DNA of 64,000 nt from Acidimicrobiaceae bacterium (GTDB lineage: Bacteria > Actinomycetota > Acidimicrobiia > Acidimicrobiales > RAAP-2), in contig PKYK01000030.1 in NCBI GenBank assembly GCA_003133665.1, positions 33,218 through 97,217 on the forward strand, given 5' to 3'. Below, in pieces: positions 42,168-51,503 of this stretch (the stretch's first letter is position 1; every line of letters begins with the position of its first letter). Below the pieces are notes generated by a model that saw only the letters and a program-made list of their open reading frames with translations, made no database searches and was not told the origin of the DNA. The translations under genes and the position numbers were made by a program.

Positions 42168-42940
42168 TGCTGAGACAGGCCCGGCCGCCCTCACCTGGAC
42201 CCGTCAACTCCCCGCGCACCTGGCCTCGAGGGCCTTGGGCGAGGAGTTGACAGGCACCCGTGGAGGACGTCTGGACCTATAACTGACTCAGCATGGCTGA
42301 CTGTCCTGTGTTCAATGCGGTGCGCAATGAGCTGAAGAGGAAATCGATCAATGGATGGCGCTAATCCATTCGAGGGTAAGACGTAGGGAGCGGAGGTGGT
42401 CGATTGCCTTCTCAGGGAGGTCCTACAAGGACCAGACGTGCGCGCAGTGCGGTCCCGTCGAGTCTTGAGTCGAGCGGATCTGTGTCTCGTCGGCGAGGAG
42501 AGGGATATACGCCTTCACAAGGTCTTTCACTCCCGGTATCCGATTTTTCTAATAGGGAATGATTGACACGGATTTTGCGTTTCAAACGTATAAAGACCTT
42601 CCTGGTCGAGCGCAGCGAGCACCAGCCGGGTGTACACCTCGGCCTGAGTGGTGCGTCGCTGCGCTTCGTCGGTGACAAGTCCCCGCCGTGGTCTTCGCAG
42701 TGCTCGATTCCCACCGCGTCTCGATGACCCGGATTCGTGCGGCGTCAGCCGCGGCAGCGCGTAGCGCTGCACCAACCACAGTTAGGTCACTAGTCGATGC
42801 TGTCCGCACGAGTGTCGAACGCTCCGACCATCGTCGAGAGCTAATCACTTTCTGCGTGGAAGGGGATCGGCTAAGGGACGCGGGCGTCAGTTGGTCGCAG
42901 TGATCGGTCGCGTCCAAGCTCACCGAACTAGACAGAGCAA
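42168..42940. other. Non-coding or decayed stretch
   Basis: About 770 bases. An imperfect hairpin GTCAACTCC...GGAGTTGAC with inner GGCCTCGAGGGCC spans 42203-42251. A minus-strand frame ending near 42527 (EVYTRLVLAALDQEGLYTFE) looks protein-like but has no clear start and may be a gene remnant. No confident gene. Confidence 0.35.
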
Positions 42941-43240
42941 CTACCAGCAAATATCTCTGCGACTCGCTGGCCCCAGATAGCGAGAGATGGCGGCCCCCTC
43001 GGGACCGCTTGACTCGACGGTGATGCTCTCATACGTGAACTTGACGCGGACGGGGTGGGGACCGTTGGGCAATCGCGTAGTCATGGCTGAGTATGTTGAA
43101 ATGTCTGACTCCAATGAGCGACCTTCGCGCCGCAGAGGTTTCTCATGTACGAGCGAGACCTCTTCGCAACCTTTGAGGTGGCGCGCACAGAGCGAGAGGT
43201 TGAAGAATTTGGCGACCGAGTCACAGTTCAATGAGATCAA
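42941..43240 (-). CDS. Hypothetical protein, 99 aa, coupled to upstream gene
   Basis: TTG start overlapping the upstream stop by four bases (TTGA), which supports this frame over the antisense ORF 42987-43316. The sequence is ordinary-looking (CARHLKGCEEVSLVHEKPL, HPVRVKFTYESITVESSG). No domain recognised. Confidence 0.45.
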   Translation of the reverse strand: MISLNCDSVAKFFNLSLCARHLKGCEEVSLVHEKPLRREGRSLESDISTYSAMTTRLPNGPHPVRVKFTYESITVESSGPEGAAISRYLGPASRRDICW

Positions 43241-43509
43241 CGTAGATTTTCGACGGCTTCAGCAATCACTCTCGCAACAGATCCATGTCCAGGAAAACCC
43301 CCGCAGAGTTCGATGATCGATATGCCATTGGCTATCTCCACGGTGGCCATCTCCGTTGCCGAGAGGCCGCAGCTCTCGAGGGCCAACCAATCTACGTCTG
43401 CACCACTGGACCACGGAACGAAGCCACTCACGACTCGGCGAGCCAACAGCTCGGTAAGGATCTTGATCGTCAGCGGGTAGTCGTCTGCATGTAGGTGTTC
43501 AGTCGTCAT
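43237..43509 (-). CDS. Hypothetical protein, 90 aa
   Basis: From the ATG at 43509 with AGGGAGA six bases upstream; the longer track ORF (to 43857) is not supported. Acidic, mixed alpha/beta-looking (DYPLTIKILTELLARRVVSGFVPWSSGADVDWLALE). It forms a two-gene unit with the next ORF. No known family. A repeat shared with 46365 lies 170 bases upstream. Confidence 0.5.
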   Translation of the reverse strand: MTTEHLHADDYPLTIKILTELLARRVVSGFVPWSSGADVDWLALESCGLSATEMATVEIANGISIIELCGGFPGHGSVARVIAEAVENLR

Positions 43510-44055
43510 AGCATTCTCCCTAAAAGCGTTGAAGTTGTCATAACGGTCCGCCGCCGGTGCTAGATGGCAATCGTCGTGCGCTCCTACAGTGCGGGCTCGG
43601 ACGGCGTGCGCACACGCCAGCTTTGGGCACGAGAGAGCGCTGAGTGCGACGGGGGCGGTTCGCTTGGGTGTGGCACCACGGTTCGCATCCAGTAGACGGG
43701 GCGGGCAGAGGGGTGGCTTACTGAGTCGGCAACCTTCGACACGTCCCAGAAGGTGCTCGGTGTCTTCTGGGGAGCCAGAACGATAAATGCGACGATTGCC
43801 GCGGGCACTTCCTGAGGCACAGTACGTGGAGCAGGGCAAGACCGGTGCAAATCGCACGAGCGCACCCCATAGAGGGTGTCAGGAAATTGACCTGCGTCAG
43901 GGAGAGGGTATCGACATGTTGTGTGAAGGCAGTCCAGAGGCGAGGCCGCTAGCGCGGGTCCGTTCGACAAGATCAATTTTTCGGCTGGCCACAAGGTCAT
44001 CGCCACGAGCAAAGGGCCGACGACGTGTCGCGTCCTACAAAGCGAGGTCACAATC
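43510..44055. other. Non-coding stretch with one copy of a dispersed repeat
   Basis: About 545 bases. It contains copy 1 of a 23-base repeat (43679-43701). ORFs on both strands here overlap each other and lack RBS. Nothing else recognised. Confidence 0.4.
43679..43701. repeat. 23-base dispersed repeat, copy 1
   Basis: CGGTTCGCATCCAGTAGACG-plus-GGG, identical to 46365-46387, with a further similar GGCAGA-GGGGTGG tail. Both copies lie upstream of short minus-strand genes. Confidence 0.7.
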
Positions 44056-44364
44056 ATGACCTGCGGTTCATTGCAGGACTTCGAAGAGCCGTCCTCACTG
44101 ACTGAAGAGTTTCCAGTCCTCGAAAACCTTCGACTAGTGGCAGTGGCCGCCGACGAAGTTCGCCGCGTTGCTGGAATTGTCTACGAGAACAAGCGGCGCG
44201 CCGCCCGTGGTCGTAACAGCAACTGCCCAGACGATGATTGCGTCAGTTGCCTGGCTGACGACGATGAATACCAGGCTGCTTGGGACGCCGCCGAAAGGGC
44301 CCAGGATAGTTTTGTAGAGACTGCGCGAATACTCGATGGGCATGACGTTCGGCGCGGAGGTTGA
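44056..44364 (+). CDS. Hypothetical protein, 102 aa, acidic, Cys-containing
   Basis: Unrecognised. The ATG at 44056 follows a weak GAGG. A long acidic helix bundle (ENLRLVAVAADEVRRVAGIVYENKRR) surrounds a small CPDDDCVSC motif that might bind a metal. The second half (YQAAWDAAERAQDSFVETARIL) is helical. Composition favours this frame over the antisense ORF. Confidence 0.45.
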   Translation: MTCGSLQDFEEPSSLTEEFPVLENLRLVAVAADEVRRVAGIVYENKRRAARGRNSNCPDDDCVSCLADDDEYQAAWDAAERAQDSFVETARILDGHDVRRGG

Positions 44365-44606
44365 CTCACCCGAAGGGGTTGCCGCGACCGCGTGCTCACA
44401 CGATCGGCCCGAAGAGCGGTTCAGCGCGCTGGCGGGGAAATCCCTAACTGTTCTCGGCCACGTTCTGCGCTTCCTTGATCATGGCGGGGCAGTGCACCAT
44501 TCGCATGGCGACATCGAGGCCCTTGGAGATTACCGACTTGGTGCGTTGTTCCCGTCTTGGTCAGCAATTAATCGGACTGAATGGGAACTGGTTTAGGCTG
44601 CACAGG

Positions 44607-45347
44607 ATGGCCCCAAAAGGTAGTCGCCAGGAACCCCACCCGCACCATCCGTATTGGACGGCGTTGATGAGTGTTTCGATTGGTCTTGCGGCACTTTTGG
44701 GTCTTGCTACGGGACTAGCGAAGCCCTCTGTGGGGAAGTTCTACTTTTACACCTACCCCACGACAATCGGAGCTTACATATGTCTTGGATTTGCCCTCGT
44801 AGGGTTCATTGGGATGATCCGGGGGTCAGAGTTCCCGTTGGCTCGGAAGGGGACAACAGAACAGGAACCACACGTGTCCGCATCCGTCTTATCGAATGGC
44901 CAACTTGGTCACTCCAAGGGCCTGTCGCACATCTATAAGTACCCCGAAGTGCCATATGACTCGCAAAGTGATATTGAGCAGGCACTGGATGCGGCCAATT
45001 CAATACTGCGACCCCCTCGTCCCGCTGACCAAGTTCCTGATTTCACGGAACAATGGGCCGAGCGTCAAAGAATTTTCGACTCCTGTTCCAACAAGTCGGA
45101 GGATCCAATCGCTGTCAACAAATGGGTCCAGGATGTATATGAGAAGTTGTTCACGTGGAGCCCGGCGAAAGCGCTCAAGTTCCGCCCAGACAGCGTTCCG
45201 GTTTCAGGGCCCAAGTTCCTAGAACGACCGCTCCTCTCCCCAGCGGTATCGTCGCTGATCGGCGGGATGACAATCGATGAAAGTAAGCGCCGTCTCAAGG
45301 AGTACGGGGAACGCCTTGCGGCCATTCTGGATAATGACGGTGCGTAA
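44607..45347 (+). CDS. Hypothetical membrane protein with cytosolic domain
   Basis: About 246 residues from ATG 44607; the track start (44475) adds residues of shadow character. Two membrane helices (ALMSVSIGLAALLGLATGLA and IGAYICLGFALVGFIGMI) are followed by a soluble domain of about 170 residues with helices (QSDIEQALDAANSIL, VNKWVQDVYEKLFTWSP, IDESKRRLKEYGERLAAIL). No family recognised. The two-TM-plus-soluble layout is common among island effector proteins, but nothing here proves a defence role. Confidence 0.6.
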   Translation: MAPKGSRQEPHPHHPYWTALMSVSIGLAALLGLATGLAKPSVGKFYFYTYPTTIGAYICLGFALVGFIGMIRGSEFPLARKGTTEQEPHVSASVLSNGQLGHSKGLSHIYKYPEVPYDSQSDIEQALDAANSILRPPRPADQVPDFTEQWAERQRIFDSCSNKSEDPIAVNKWVQDVYEKLFTWSPAKALKFRPDSVPVSGPKFLERPLLSPAVSSLIGGMTIDESKRRLKEYGERLAAILDNDGA

Positions 45348-45477
45348 GTTGACCAAGTACCCTTTTGCCAGCGCACGCAGCGCCATTGATTTCAATGACC
45401 ACAATCCCGCAGGCTTGCGCTAAATTGTCAATCGCCAGTGTGCTGGCTGAGTACTGCAAGGTCGTCCGCGGTGACGT

Positions 45478-46113
45478 CTACCAGGCAAGTAGTGGCGCGA
45501 CAGGTCCAGGCGCGAAGCCGGCGCGGATCACTTCAACGGTCGGCTTCGGTGTCAGGACTTCGACTTCGCCTTCGGGTCGCGACTCTTTGACGCCATACCC
45601 GTGGCTCGTCCACGGGTAGACACACCAGTGTTCCTGCCGCTTCGGGTATTCGTATCGGAAAAGGAGCAGCGGATCAGATCGGCCGATCTCGCGAATCATT
45701 ACGCCTGCGGGGAGTTCAGCTGCGTCGGCGCGAAAGGTGATCTGCTTCTTTTCCTGAACGCGGTGCGCATTCAACTCGACGTCGATCTGGGGTGCCGTAG
45801 CTTCGTCAACGTCGTAGACCTTGTTCCAAGCCTTGACGAACTGATTGAATCGCACCTTGTTGCATTGGCCACACGGACGGTGCCCCGCGGCAAGGGCCGT
45901 GGCCTCGTCAAGGAAGAACAGGTCAGTGAATTTCCCCGGGGTCATGAACTCTCTTGGGTCGCTCAACGCCGAGGTGACGCAGTAGAGCCAGTCATTGCCA
46001 TCGGCGTATCGGACAATGCGATTACCGTCATGCAAGGTCCCACGGTTCCCGACCAAGGTGAACGGTGCGGTCTCGCGCCTGATGGCCGAGGTCGGGTCGA
46101 CGATGTTCAACAA
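45478..46113 (-). CDS. Conserved hypothetical protein with Ada-like zinc motif
   Basis: 211 residues from a TTG start chosen because AAAGGAG lies six bases upstream; the track start at 46317 overlaps a different real gene. The motif FFLDEATALAAGHRPCGQC resembles the metal-binding segment of Ada-type proteins, though only two of four Cys are close together. The N-terminal GNRGTLHDGNRIVRY and C-terminal YPWTSHGYGV...VEVLTP are family-like. A C-terminal fragment of a relative is at 60103-60297. Function unknown. Second gene of a two-gene unit with the ORF at 46131-46337. Confidence 0.65.
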   Translation of the reverse strand: MLNIVDPTSAIRRETAPFTLVGNRGTLHDGNRIVRYADGNDWLYCVTSALSDPREFMTPGKFTDLFFLDEATALAAGHRPCGQCNKVRFNQFVKAWNKVYDVDEATAPQIDVELNAHRVQEKKQITFRADAAELPAGVMIREIGRSDPLLLFRYEYPKRQEHWCVYPWTSHGYGVKESRPEGEVEVLTPKPTVEVIRAGFAPGPVAPLLAW

Positions 46114-46130
46114 CGTGGCTCCTTTGGTCG

Positions 46131-46337
46131 CTATGCGCTTGGGGCGCAGTGGCCACACGGCGTGGCTTGATACTTCGACGAGCTCGCCGCTTCGCCGAAT
46201 CGCTCGAACGGCCCGAGCCACTGTCCCGCATGGCTGTGATCCGTCGCGTGGGTCCCCACGCCATCGTTGCAGTGCGAGCAGTTCGCATGGTGAACCCGTG
46301 CGTAACGATGCACCCAATTTTCATACGTCCAAAACAT
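46131..46337 (-). CDS. Small CxxCN-motif protein, 68 aa
   Basis: ATG at 46337. The sequence MFWTYENWVHRYARVHHANC-SHCNDGVG shows a Trp/Tyr-rich strand then H-x4-CSHCNDG, a pattern I associate with small conserved hypothetical proteins of unknown role; WLGPF follows. It ends 17 bases before the next gene and overlaps the track ORF in another frame. A possible metal site (His/Cys/Cys) is inference. Confidence 0.55.
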   Translation of the reverse strand: MFWTYENWVHRYARVHHANCSHCNDGVGTHATDHSHAGQWLGPFERFGEAASSSKYQATPCGHCAPSA

Positions 46338-46364
46338 GGCCTAACCCTACGCGACCAAGCGCCC

Positions 46365-46387
46365 CGGTTCGCATCCAGTAGACGGGG
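46365..46387. repeat. 23-base dispersed repeat, copy 2
   Basis: Identical over 23 bases to 43679-43701, here 28 bases upstream of the small CxxCN gene. Confidence 0.7.
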
Positions 46388-46571
46388 TCGGCAGATGGGG
46401 GTGGGTAGAAGAGGTGCCCAAGTTATCCCTGCGCTTGTGAACTTTTCGTCGACGCCTCATCTTGAACTGGAACCAGAGTTAGCGTTTTCGTGTCGTCACT
46501 GCCCGGGTGCGGATTATCGTCGTGATTGCACTACTCGATAACCCCGGGCAGATTGAGACAGGACCTTCCGT

Positions 46572-48638
46572 ATGGAGTTAGAACTCATAGGAATCACACT
46601 CCAGGGGCCGCCCCCGATCGGGAGGGTGCATCTTCGATTCGAATCTGGGCTGTCGGTCCTTTATGGACTGAACGGTGCTGGTAAGTCCTCGGTTCTCAAT
46701 GCCATGCGAGCGGCGCTCACTGGTATTCGGGGCGAGAGTCTTTCAGCATTACACGTTCGGTATTCGGATCCAATGAGCCCTATCGATCTTGGCGAGGATG
46801 ATTCATCGCCGAGTGCGCTACTAGCAAGGAGTCTTGAACAGTGGTTGAGATTGAATCGAGCGGATTTCTCACCGTCAAAGGTGACGGCCGAATCTGGAAT
46901 CTCGGCACTGGTCTCGGAGATTCTCATCGAGGCAGAGAATCTTGAGTACGAGAAGTCGACTCCTGGGATTGTTCACGAAGTATCGCGACAAGGTGTGTTC
47001 ACATTGCTCCCGACTGGCGTCACCGTGCCGGAGTGGTCGCTGTTTATCTCAGGCGTCATAGATGAGACAACGCCGGTCCTTCGAGAGTGCGTGGAATTGG
47101 AGAGGCGCCGTGCCGATTGGAAGACTGAGAATCTCGAAAAGAAGGCCGCAGGGGTGTTTGAGGATCAAAGTGCGCTGCAAGAAGCACTCGATTCGGCCCC
47201 ACCGTGGCACAGTGCATTCCCAATGCTCTCATCCTGGGTTGACGCAGACGGGTACCCATGGAGACCGGGCGATCCACCGTGGGTGCCCTGCGCGATCGAG
47301 CCATGTGACGTGTTCCGTCCTGGCCGACGCTTCATTGAAGACCTCAATGCGATGTCGGACTCCCAACTCATTGAACGAACCGCGAACCTGGTTGGAGGAC
47401 CGGTCATCATCGTTAATGAGCATGGGAATATTGGAATAGCCGAAAGTGCCGAGCGATTCTTGACACGACTCTCGTTAGAGGCGACGGAGATCATTTCGCT
47501 ATTGCTTGCGGACGCCCCAGTCCTGAAGTGCGAGTTTCGTGATCCAGAAGATTGGGTTCGCCACCGTCCTCTCCAATGGATGGCGTTTGACCGACCATCG
47601 CTTCGTTGGGTACTTATGGATCAACTGAGCGACTCGCAGCGACGTTGGGCGATCTTTGCGATCTCTCTCGCGCTACTCGGCCCCTCCTATGGCGACGAAG
47701 CCGACTGGGATGCGGGGCACGCGGGTGACGGCCGCGTACTTCTTCTCGATGAACCCGAACGCGGCCTACATGCAAGAGCCCAACGACAACTCGCACAAGG
47801 ACTCGCGAAGTTGAGTTCAAGTTCATCATGGACGATCATCGCTGCGACGCACTCTTCAGCATTCTTGGATAATCCAGGCGCCGACCTTTTTCATGTTTCG
47901 CGAGACGGCGGTGAAACGCAGGTTGTTGGAATGACAACCTCCATCAGAAAGGTGATGGAAGACAGCCAGTTAGGGATTGAGCCATCCGAGATGCTTCAAA
48001 TGGTCCGAGCGTTCTTAGTGGTTGAAGGCGTTCACGATCAAGTGGTAATCGAAGGACTGTTGGGTGACGAGTTAGACGATGCAAGGGTGCGAGTGGTCCC
48101 AATGGGCGGAACCCATGCACTCAACTCGGTGGTCGACGCTCAGTTGATGTTCGACTACACGAGCGCGGTCGTGGTAATTGCACTCGACCGACTCCGGCTC
48201 CAACGAGTCGAGTTGAATTGGAACGAGACTAGAGATCTCGTGCGTCAAGGGCAAGTTCGCGGCGCCTACAAGTCGCTCAAAACATTCAAGGAGAGAAGCC
48301 AATCGTCCGAGGAGGAGTTTCTCTACGAATTCTTGGAGTTGGCGATTAGGAAAGGCAAAACTGATCGAGTCGAGGTGTTCGGTTTTGCCAAGCCCGACAT
48401 CCTCCAGTACCTCGATGCCCAAGAGTTCGTCGAGGGCGAGGAATCGTGGGACGCTCTTGTTCGAGATTGGAATCATCGCGGAAACTTCAAGGAGTATCTA
48501 ATATCACGCGGCGCAAGAATCAACTCAAAGTCCATCGCCGGAATGGTTGAACGGATGAACCGGATACCCGTTGAGTTCATCGAACTGTTGCATGTATGCA
48601 GAGGTGCCGCCTCGGGCCCTTATTCTTCGCACGTGTAG
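46572..48638 (+). CDS. OLD-like ATPase with C-terminal TOPRIM domain
   Basis: Likely defence nuclease of the overcoming-lysogenisation-defect group, 688 residues. The SMC-like ATPase has Walker A YGLNGAGKSS (about 31-40), Walker B GRVLLLDEPERGLH (about 385-398) and the H-loop AATHSSAFLDNP. From about residue 476 a TOPRIM domain follows (FLVVEGVHDQVVIEGLL; VVPMGG; VVVIALDRL), carrying the conserved Glu and a later Asp. It stands alone, convergent with the methyltransferase. No UvrD-type helicase partner (as in Gabija) is adjacent, so the class 1 single-gene OLD arrangement fits best. Confidence 0.75.
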   Translation: MELELIGITLQGPPPIGRVHLRFESGLSVLYGLNGAGKSSVLNAMRAALTGIRGESLSALHVRYSDPMSPIDLGEDDSSPSALLARSLEQWLRLNRADFSPSKVTAESGISALVSEILIEAENLEYEKSTPGIVHEVSRQGVFTLLPTGVTVPEWSLFISGVIDETTPVLRECVELERRRADWKTENLEKKAAGVFEDQSALQEALDSAPPWHSAFPMLSSWVDADGYPWRPGDPPWVPCAIEPCDVFRPGRRFIEDLNAMSDSQLIERTANLVGGPVIIVNEHGNIGIAESAERFLTRLSLEATEIISLLLADAPVLKCEFRDPEDWVRHRPLQWMAFDRPSLRWVLMDQLSDSQRRWAIFAISLALLGPSYGDEADWDAGHAGDGRVLLLDEPERGLHARAQRQLAQGLAKLSSSSSWTIIAATHSSAFLDNPGADLFHVSRDGGETQVVGMTTSIRKVMEDSQLGIEPSEMLQMVRAFLVVEGVHDQVVIEGLLGDELDDARVRVVPMGGTHALNSVVDAQLMFDYTSAVVVIALDRLRLQRVELNWNETRDLVRQGQVRGAYKSLKTFKERSQSSEEEFLYEFLELAIRKGKTDRVEVFGFAKPDILQYLDAQEFVEGEESWDALVRDWNHRGNFKEYLISRGARINSKSIAGMVERMNRIPVEFIELLHVCRGAASGPYSSHV

Positions 48639-48764
48639 AACCTCGTTTCTCACAGGAATAGGCGGTGCAGATCTTGGCATGGGTAGCGACTCCCGTAAGC
48701 GCCCACCCTTCTTGCGCTCTGCAATCTATTTCAGATCGCGCGCATAACTAAGCCACGGGGTAGG

Positions 48765-50147
48765 TCAAGCTGATTCGATCCTCAGGTCTAGTTCTTGAAC
48801 GTCGGCAATGCTAATTTCTTGCAGCCAAGGATCTGGGCTATCCCCCCGCTCGAGTACCCCCAGCAGGTCCGGGTTGATTCGAGCAATATGTTCGCGATCC
48901 CGTTCAATGTGCTTTCGGAGGACCAACCAAACTGCCCCGATTGAAACGCCGTTTCCAAGTTGACGGAATGACAGTGCATCGGTTTGCCCAGACATCTCAA
49001 ACCAGTCGGGCAGTCCTTGCAGTCGTTTCGCTTCCGCCACACTCAGTTTTCGTTGTCTTGATCCGATAATGCTCTTCTGGGTTATTGCAACGAGCGCAGG
49101 CAGGTAAGTAGCCCTTTTTGCACGTATTCCCGACGGTCGAAAGTGCATTACGCACTCTTTCAGCGTCTTCGCGCCTTGGGCCTGCCATTCGAGTTTTTGC
49201 CTGGAGTTTGGAAACTGCCACACTTGGTGCCTCTTTCTCCACGGAGTAATGAACTCACGGTATTCGAGAAAGAAGGCTCTGTTCTTGTCGATGAAGTCCA
49301 GTTTCCAACTAGGGACGTTTTCTCGGTCCACGTATGGTTCCCTTACGGTCCAGTACTGAGCCCAGAGTGGAAACCCGGGGAGCGCCCGCCCGCCCCTTAT
49401 TTCCCTCATGCCAACTACAAACTCATTCCATGCATCAATCCATACCAACTCGTTTGCGCTTAGAGAAGAATTGGGTACATGCGTACGGCGCGGGTGGAGG
49501 AGGTGCCGATCGAGGTCCCACTGCTGCGGGTCCCACCCGGCTCTAGACGCAATCATCCGTAAATCCTTCATCGTCACCGCAGGCCTGATACTCGTCGACG
49601 ACTGAGCCACTTCCGGTCCAACGTAGGTTCCCGTGATGAACACTCGTTCTCGATTCTGGGGCCGGCCGCCATGGCTCGGCGGCAATGCGTGAGGAGAAAC
49701 GATGGAAGGCTCGGTCGAGACGAGATAGCCGAGTTCGCGTAGGGTTTGCACGATAACTCGCATCTCATTGACGTGCCGGGGACCAGCAAGATTTCGAACA
49801 TTCTCGAGTATGACGATCGTTGGCCTCTTAGCCTTCAGAACATTCGCGATGTTGTAGAACAACGTTCCTCGCGCTTCGTCCATCCCCTTCTGAGCACCAG
49901 ATTTTGAGAACGGCTGGCACGGAAATCCAGCAGTCAAAACATCGTGATCGGGAACGTCAACCCGTAGGTCGTTGGCAATCCGAGTTATGTCACCCAGGGG
50001 GTCAATGCCCCAGTTCCTTTCGTATACCCGAGCCGCGGCCGGGTCGATTTCGATGGCCATCACGCAGCGGCCCCCCGAAGCGCTCAAGGCTCCGTGGAAT
50101 CCTCCGATCCCGGCGAAGAGGTCTACGAATCTGAAGGGCTGTTCCAC
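48765..50147 (-). CDS. DNA (cytosine-5)-methyltransferase
   Basis: C5 methyltransferase, 460 residues. All main motifs are present: I DLFAGIGGF (about 9), IV GFPCQPFSKSGAQ (about 74, catalytic Cys), VI ENVRN (about 114), VIII RPQNRERVF (about 160), and X LGNGVSIGAVW (about 408). The variable region between VIII and IX (about 190-370) would set the target sequence. Divergent from the Z1/ParB/nuclease operon with about 100 bases between, so it is probably the self-protecting modification enzyme of that system. No Vsr-type gene seen. Confidence 0.93.
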   Translation of the reverse strand: MEQPFRFVDLFAGIGGFHGALSASGGRCVMAIEIDPAAARVYERNWGIDPLGDITRIANDLRVDVPDHDVLTAGFPCQPFSKSGAQKGMDEARGTLFYNIANVLKAKRPTIVILENVRNLAGPRHVNEMRVIVQTLRELGYLVSTEPSIVSPHALPPSHGGRPQNRERVFITGTYVGPEVAQSSTSIRPAVTMKDLRMIASRAGWDPQQWDLDRHLLHPRRTHVPNSSLSANELVWIDAWNEFVVGMREIRGGRALPGFPLWAQYWTVREPYVDRENVPSWKLDFIDKNRAFFLEYREFITPWRKRHQVWQFPNSRQKLEWQAQGAKTLKECVMHFRPSGIRAKRATYLPALVAITQKSIIGSRQRKLSVAEAKRLQGLPDWFEMSGQTDALSFRQLGNGVSIGAVWLVLRKHIERDREHIARINPDLLGVLERGDSPDPWLQEISIADVQELDLRIESA

Positions 50148-50246
50148 ATTGTCAAGTTACCGCCCCCGTGTCACCTGTTATGGGAGGCACACAATGCCGG
50201 CTAGAAAGTTTCCTTGATACAGCCCGGGGATATATTTGGGCTTCAT

Positions 50247-51503
50247 ATGAGCGACAAGAAGAGCATTGAGAATCTGGCGAGCCTTCTTGTCTCGTATCTC
50301 ATCGCGAATCCAGGGAGTTCGGCGAAGAAGGCCGCTAAGTCCCTTGATGCAGAAAAGAAACAAGTCAACGCGATCCTGTATGGCAGGAAGTCCGTGTTCA
50401 CACCAGGGGAGGGCTCGCCACCGCTGTGGTCTGTTGCGACAGTGAAACGCACTACCGATTCGGAGTTCCGCGCCACGTCGTCCAAGACTGATCTCAAGGA
50501 GGCGGTGGTTCGTCAAAGCGAGAGGCCGTTGAATGCTGCATTGGGAGGTCAATCAGACGATCAAATGACACTCAACGGCGAGGACTCACCTGAGGGGGAG
50601 GCCGCGCTCGCGAAGGCGGAAGAGTTCCAGAGCGCTGGCCGCTTTCAGGAGGCGTTGGAGCAGTACCGACTTGCTTCAAGGCTGTTCCTAAACCGCGGTG
50701 GGAGTACGGCGGAAGAAGATGGCGACCAAGGGCCGGTGAGAATCGACGGTCAACCCAAGATTCCATGGGCCGTTGCCAATGGCTCTGGCGAGGGTGAGCG
50801 GAGAGCAGAACAATACCTTGGGCCAAATCAAGGTGCACCAACAAGGCGGACGCCCTCTCTTCAAAAGGAGATCGAGGGGTTCGTATCGCAGTTTCCCGGA
50901 ATCTCCTACGGCGAGTTGGCACTATTGATTGGAAGATCCGAAGACGAAGTTCGAAACGCAGCCAAGAAGGTCAGGTACTTGATCATCGATGACCTAGAGG
51001 GTGACGACGCTGACGAGCCGTCCGTCAATGAACGAAATCGGGAGTTGCTGGACGTAATTAGAAATGCTGGAACCATGGAGTTTCCCCTCTCGACTGATGG
51101 CTACGACGAACTGCTGAGGAGAGGCTTCATCAAGGGTGTGACCTCGGTACGGATCGGTCAAATATTTGGTAGTTGGCGCCGAGCCTGTGAAATCGCCGGA
51201 GTGGAGGCGCCAAAGGCGTTGCGCTCGAGTTACGAGTCGAAATGGACAGACCAGGAGTTGGCCGAGGCGGTCGCTCGGTTTCTCGCGGTCAGCGAATACC
51301 GGGGCGCACATCACCGATACGACGAGTGGAGAAGGGATACTGGGAGCGACGACGACACACCATCTTCGGGGACCTTGCGGAATAGGCTCGGGCCGAGTTG
51401 GAAGGCGGTGAGGCGGCGGGGGCTTGATATCCTGCGTGAACGTTGGCTAACCGCCGAGGAACGTTGGCTTGTCGATGGAGAAGCGGAAAGAGGCCTTGGG
51501 TGA
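50247..51503 (+). CDS. Multi-domain DNA-binding protein with HNH-repeat-like C-terminus
   Basis: 418 residues from ATG 50247; TATATT 10 bases upstream and no RBS suggest a leaderless mRNA. The N-terminal winged HTH is SSAKKAAKSLDAEKKQVNAI (about residues 24-43), then a TPR-like helix pair (AEEFQSAGRFQEALEQYRLA), a second HTH (SYGELALLIGRSEDEVRNAA), and two C-terminal segments resembling homing-endonuclease-associated repeats (IGQIFGSWRRACEIAGV; SGTLRNRLGPSWKAVRRRGL). No nuclease motif. Likely the sequence-recognition subunit of the downstream Z1 system; its stop overlaps the Z1 start (GTGA). Confidence 0.65.
   Translation: MSDKKSIENLASLLVSYLIANPGSSAKKAAKSLDAEKKQVNAILYGRKSVFTPGEGSPPLWSVATVKRTTDSEFRATSSKTDLKEAVVRQSERPLNAALGGQSDDQMTLNGEDSPEGEAALAKAEEFQSAGRFQEALEQYRLASRLFLNRGGSTAEEDGDQGPVRIDGQPKIPWAVANGSGEGERRAEQYLGPNQGAPTRRTPSLQKEIEGFVSQFPGISYGELALLIGRSEDEVRNAAKKVRYLIIDDLEGDDADEPSVNERNRELLDVIRNAGTMEFPLSTDGYDELLRRGFIKGVTSVRIGQIFGSWRRACEIAGVEAPKALRSSYESKWTDQELAEAVARFLAVSEYRGAHHRYDEWRRDTGSDDDTPSSGTLRNRLGPSWKAVRRRGLDILRERWLTAEERWLVDGEAERGLG

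Noticed and set aside
42582-42950. 122-aa minus-strand ORF considered as a transposase or helicase remnant
   Set aside because: Ser/Arg/Ala-rich and without motif; the overlapping frame ending at 42527 looks more protein-like but lacks a start.
43584-44057. 157-aa minus-strand ORF (PVYWMRT segment)
   Set aside because: No RBS and poor composition; contains the 23-base repeat, so the similarity to 46365 is better treated as a DNA repeat.
44336-44596. 86-aa ORF between two hypothetical genes
   Set aside because: Overlaps both neighbours, no RBS; cannot be supported although a real small gene is not excluded.
46572-50147. OLD-like gene plus methyltransferase considered as one system
   Set aside because: The genes are convergent with about 125 bases between and no shared promoter; the methyltransferase fits better with the divergent Z1 operon.
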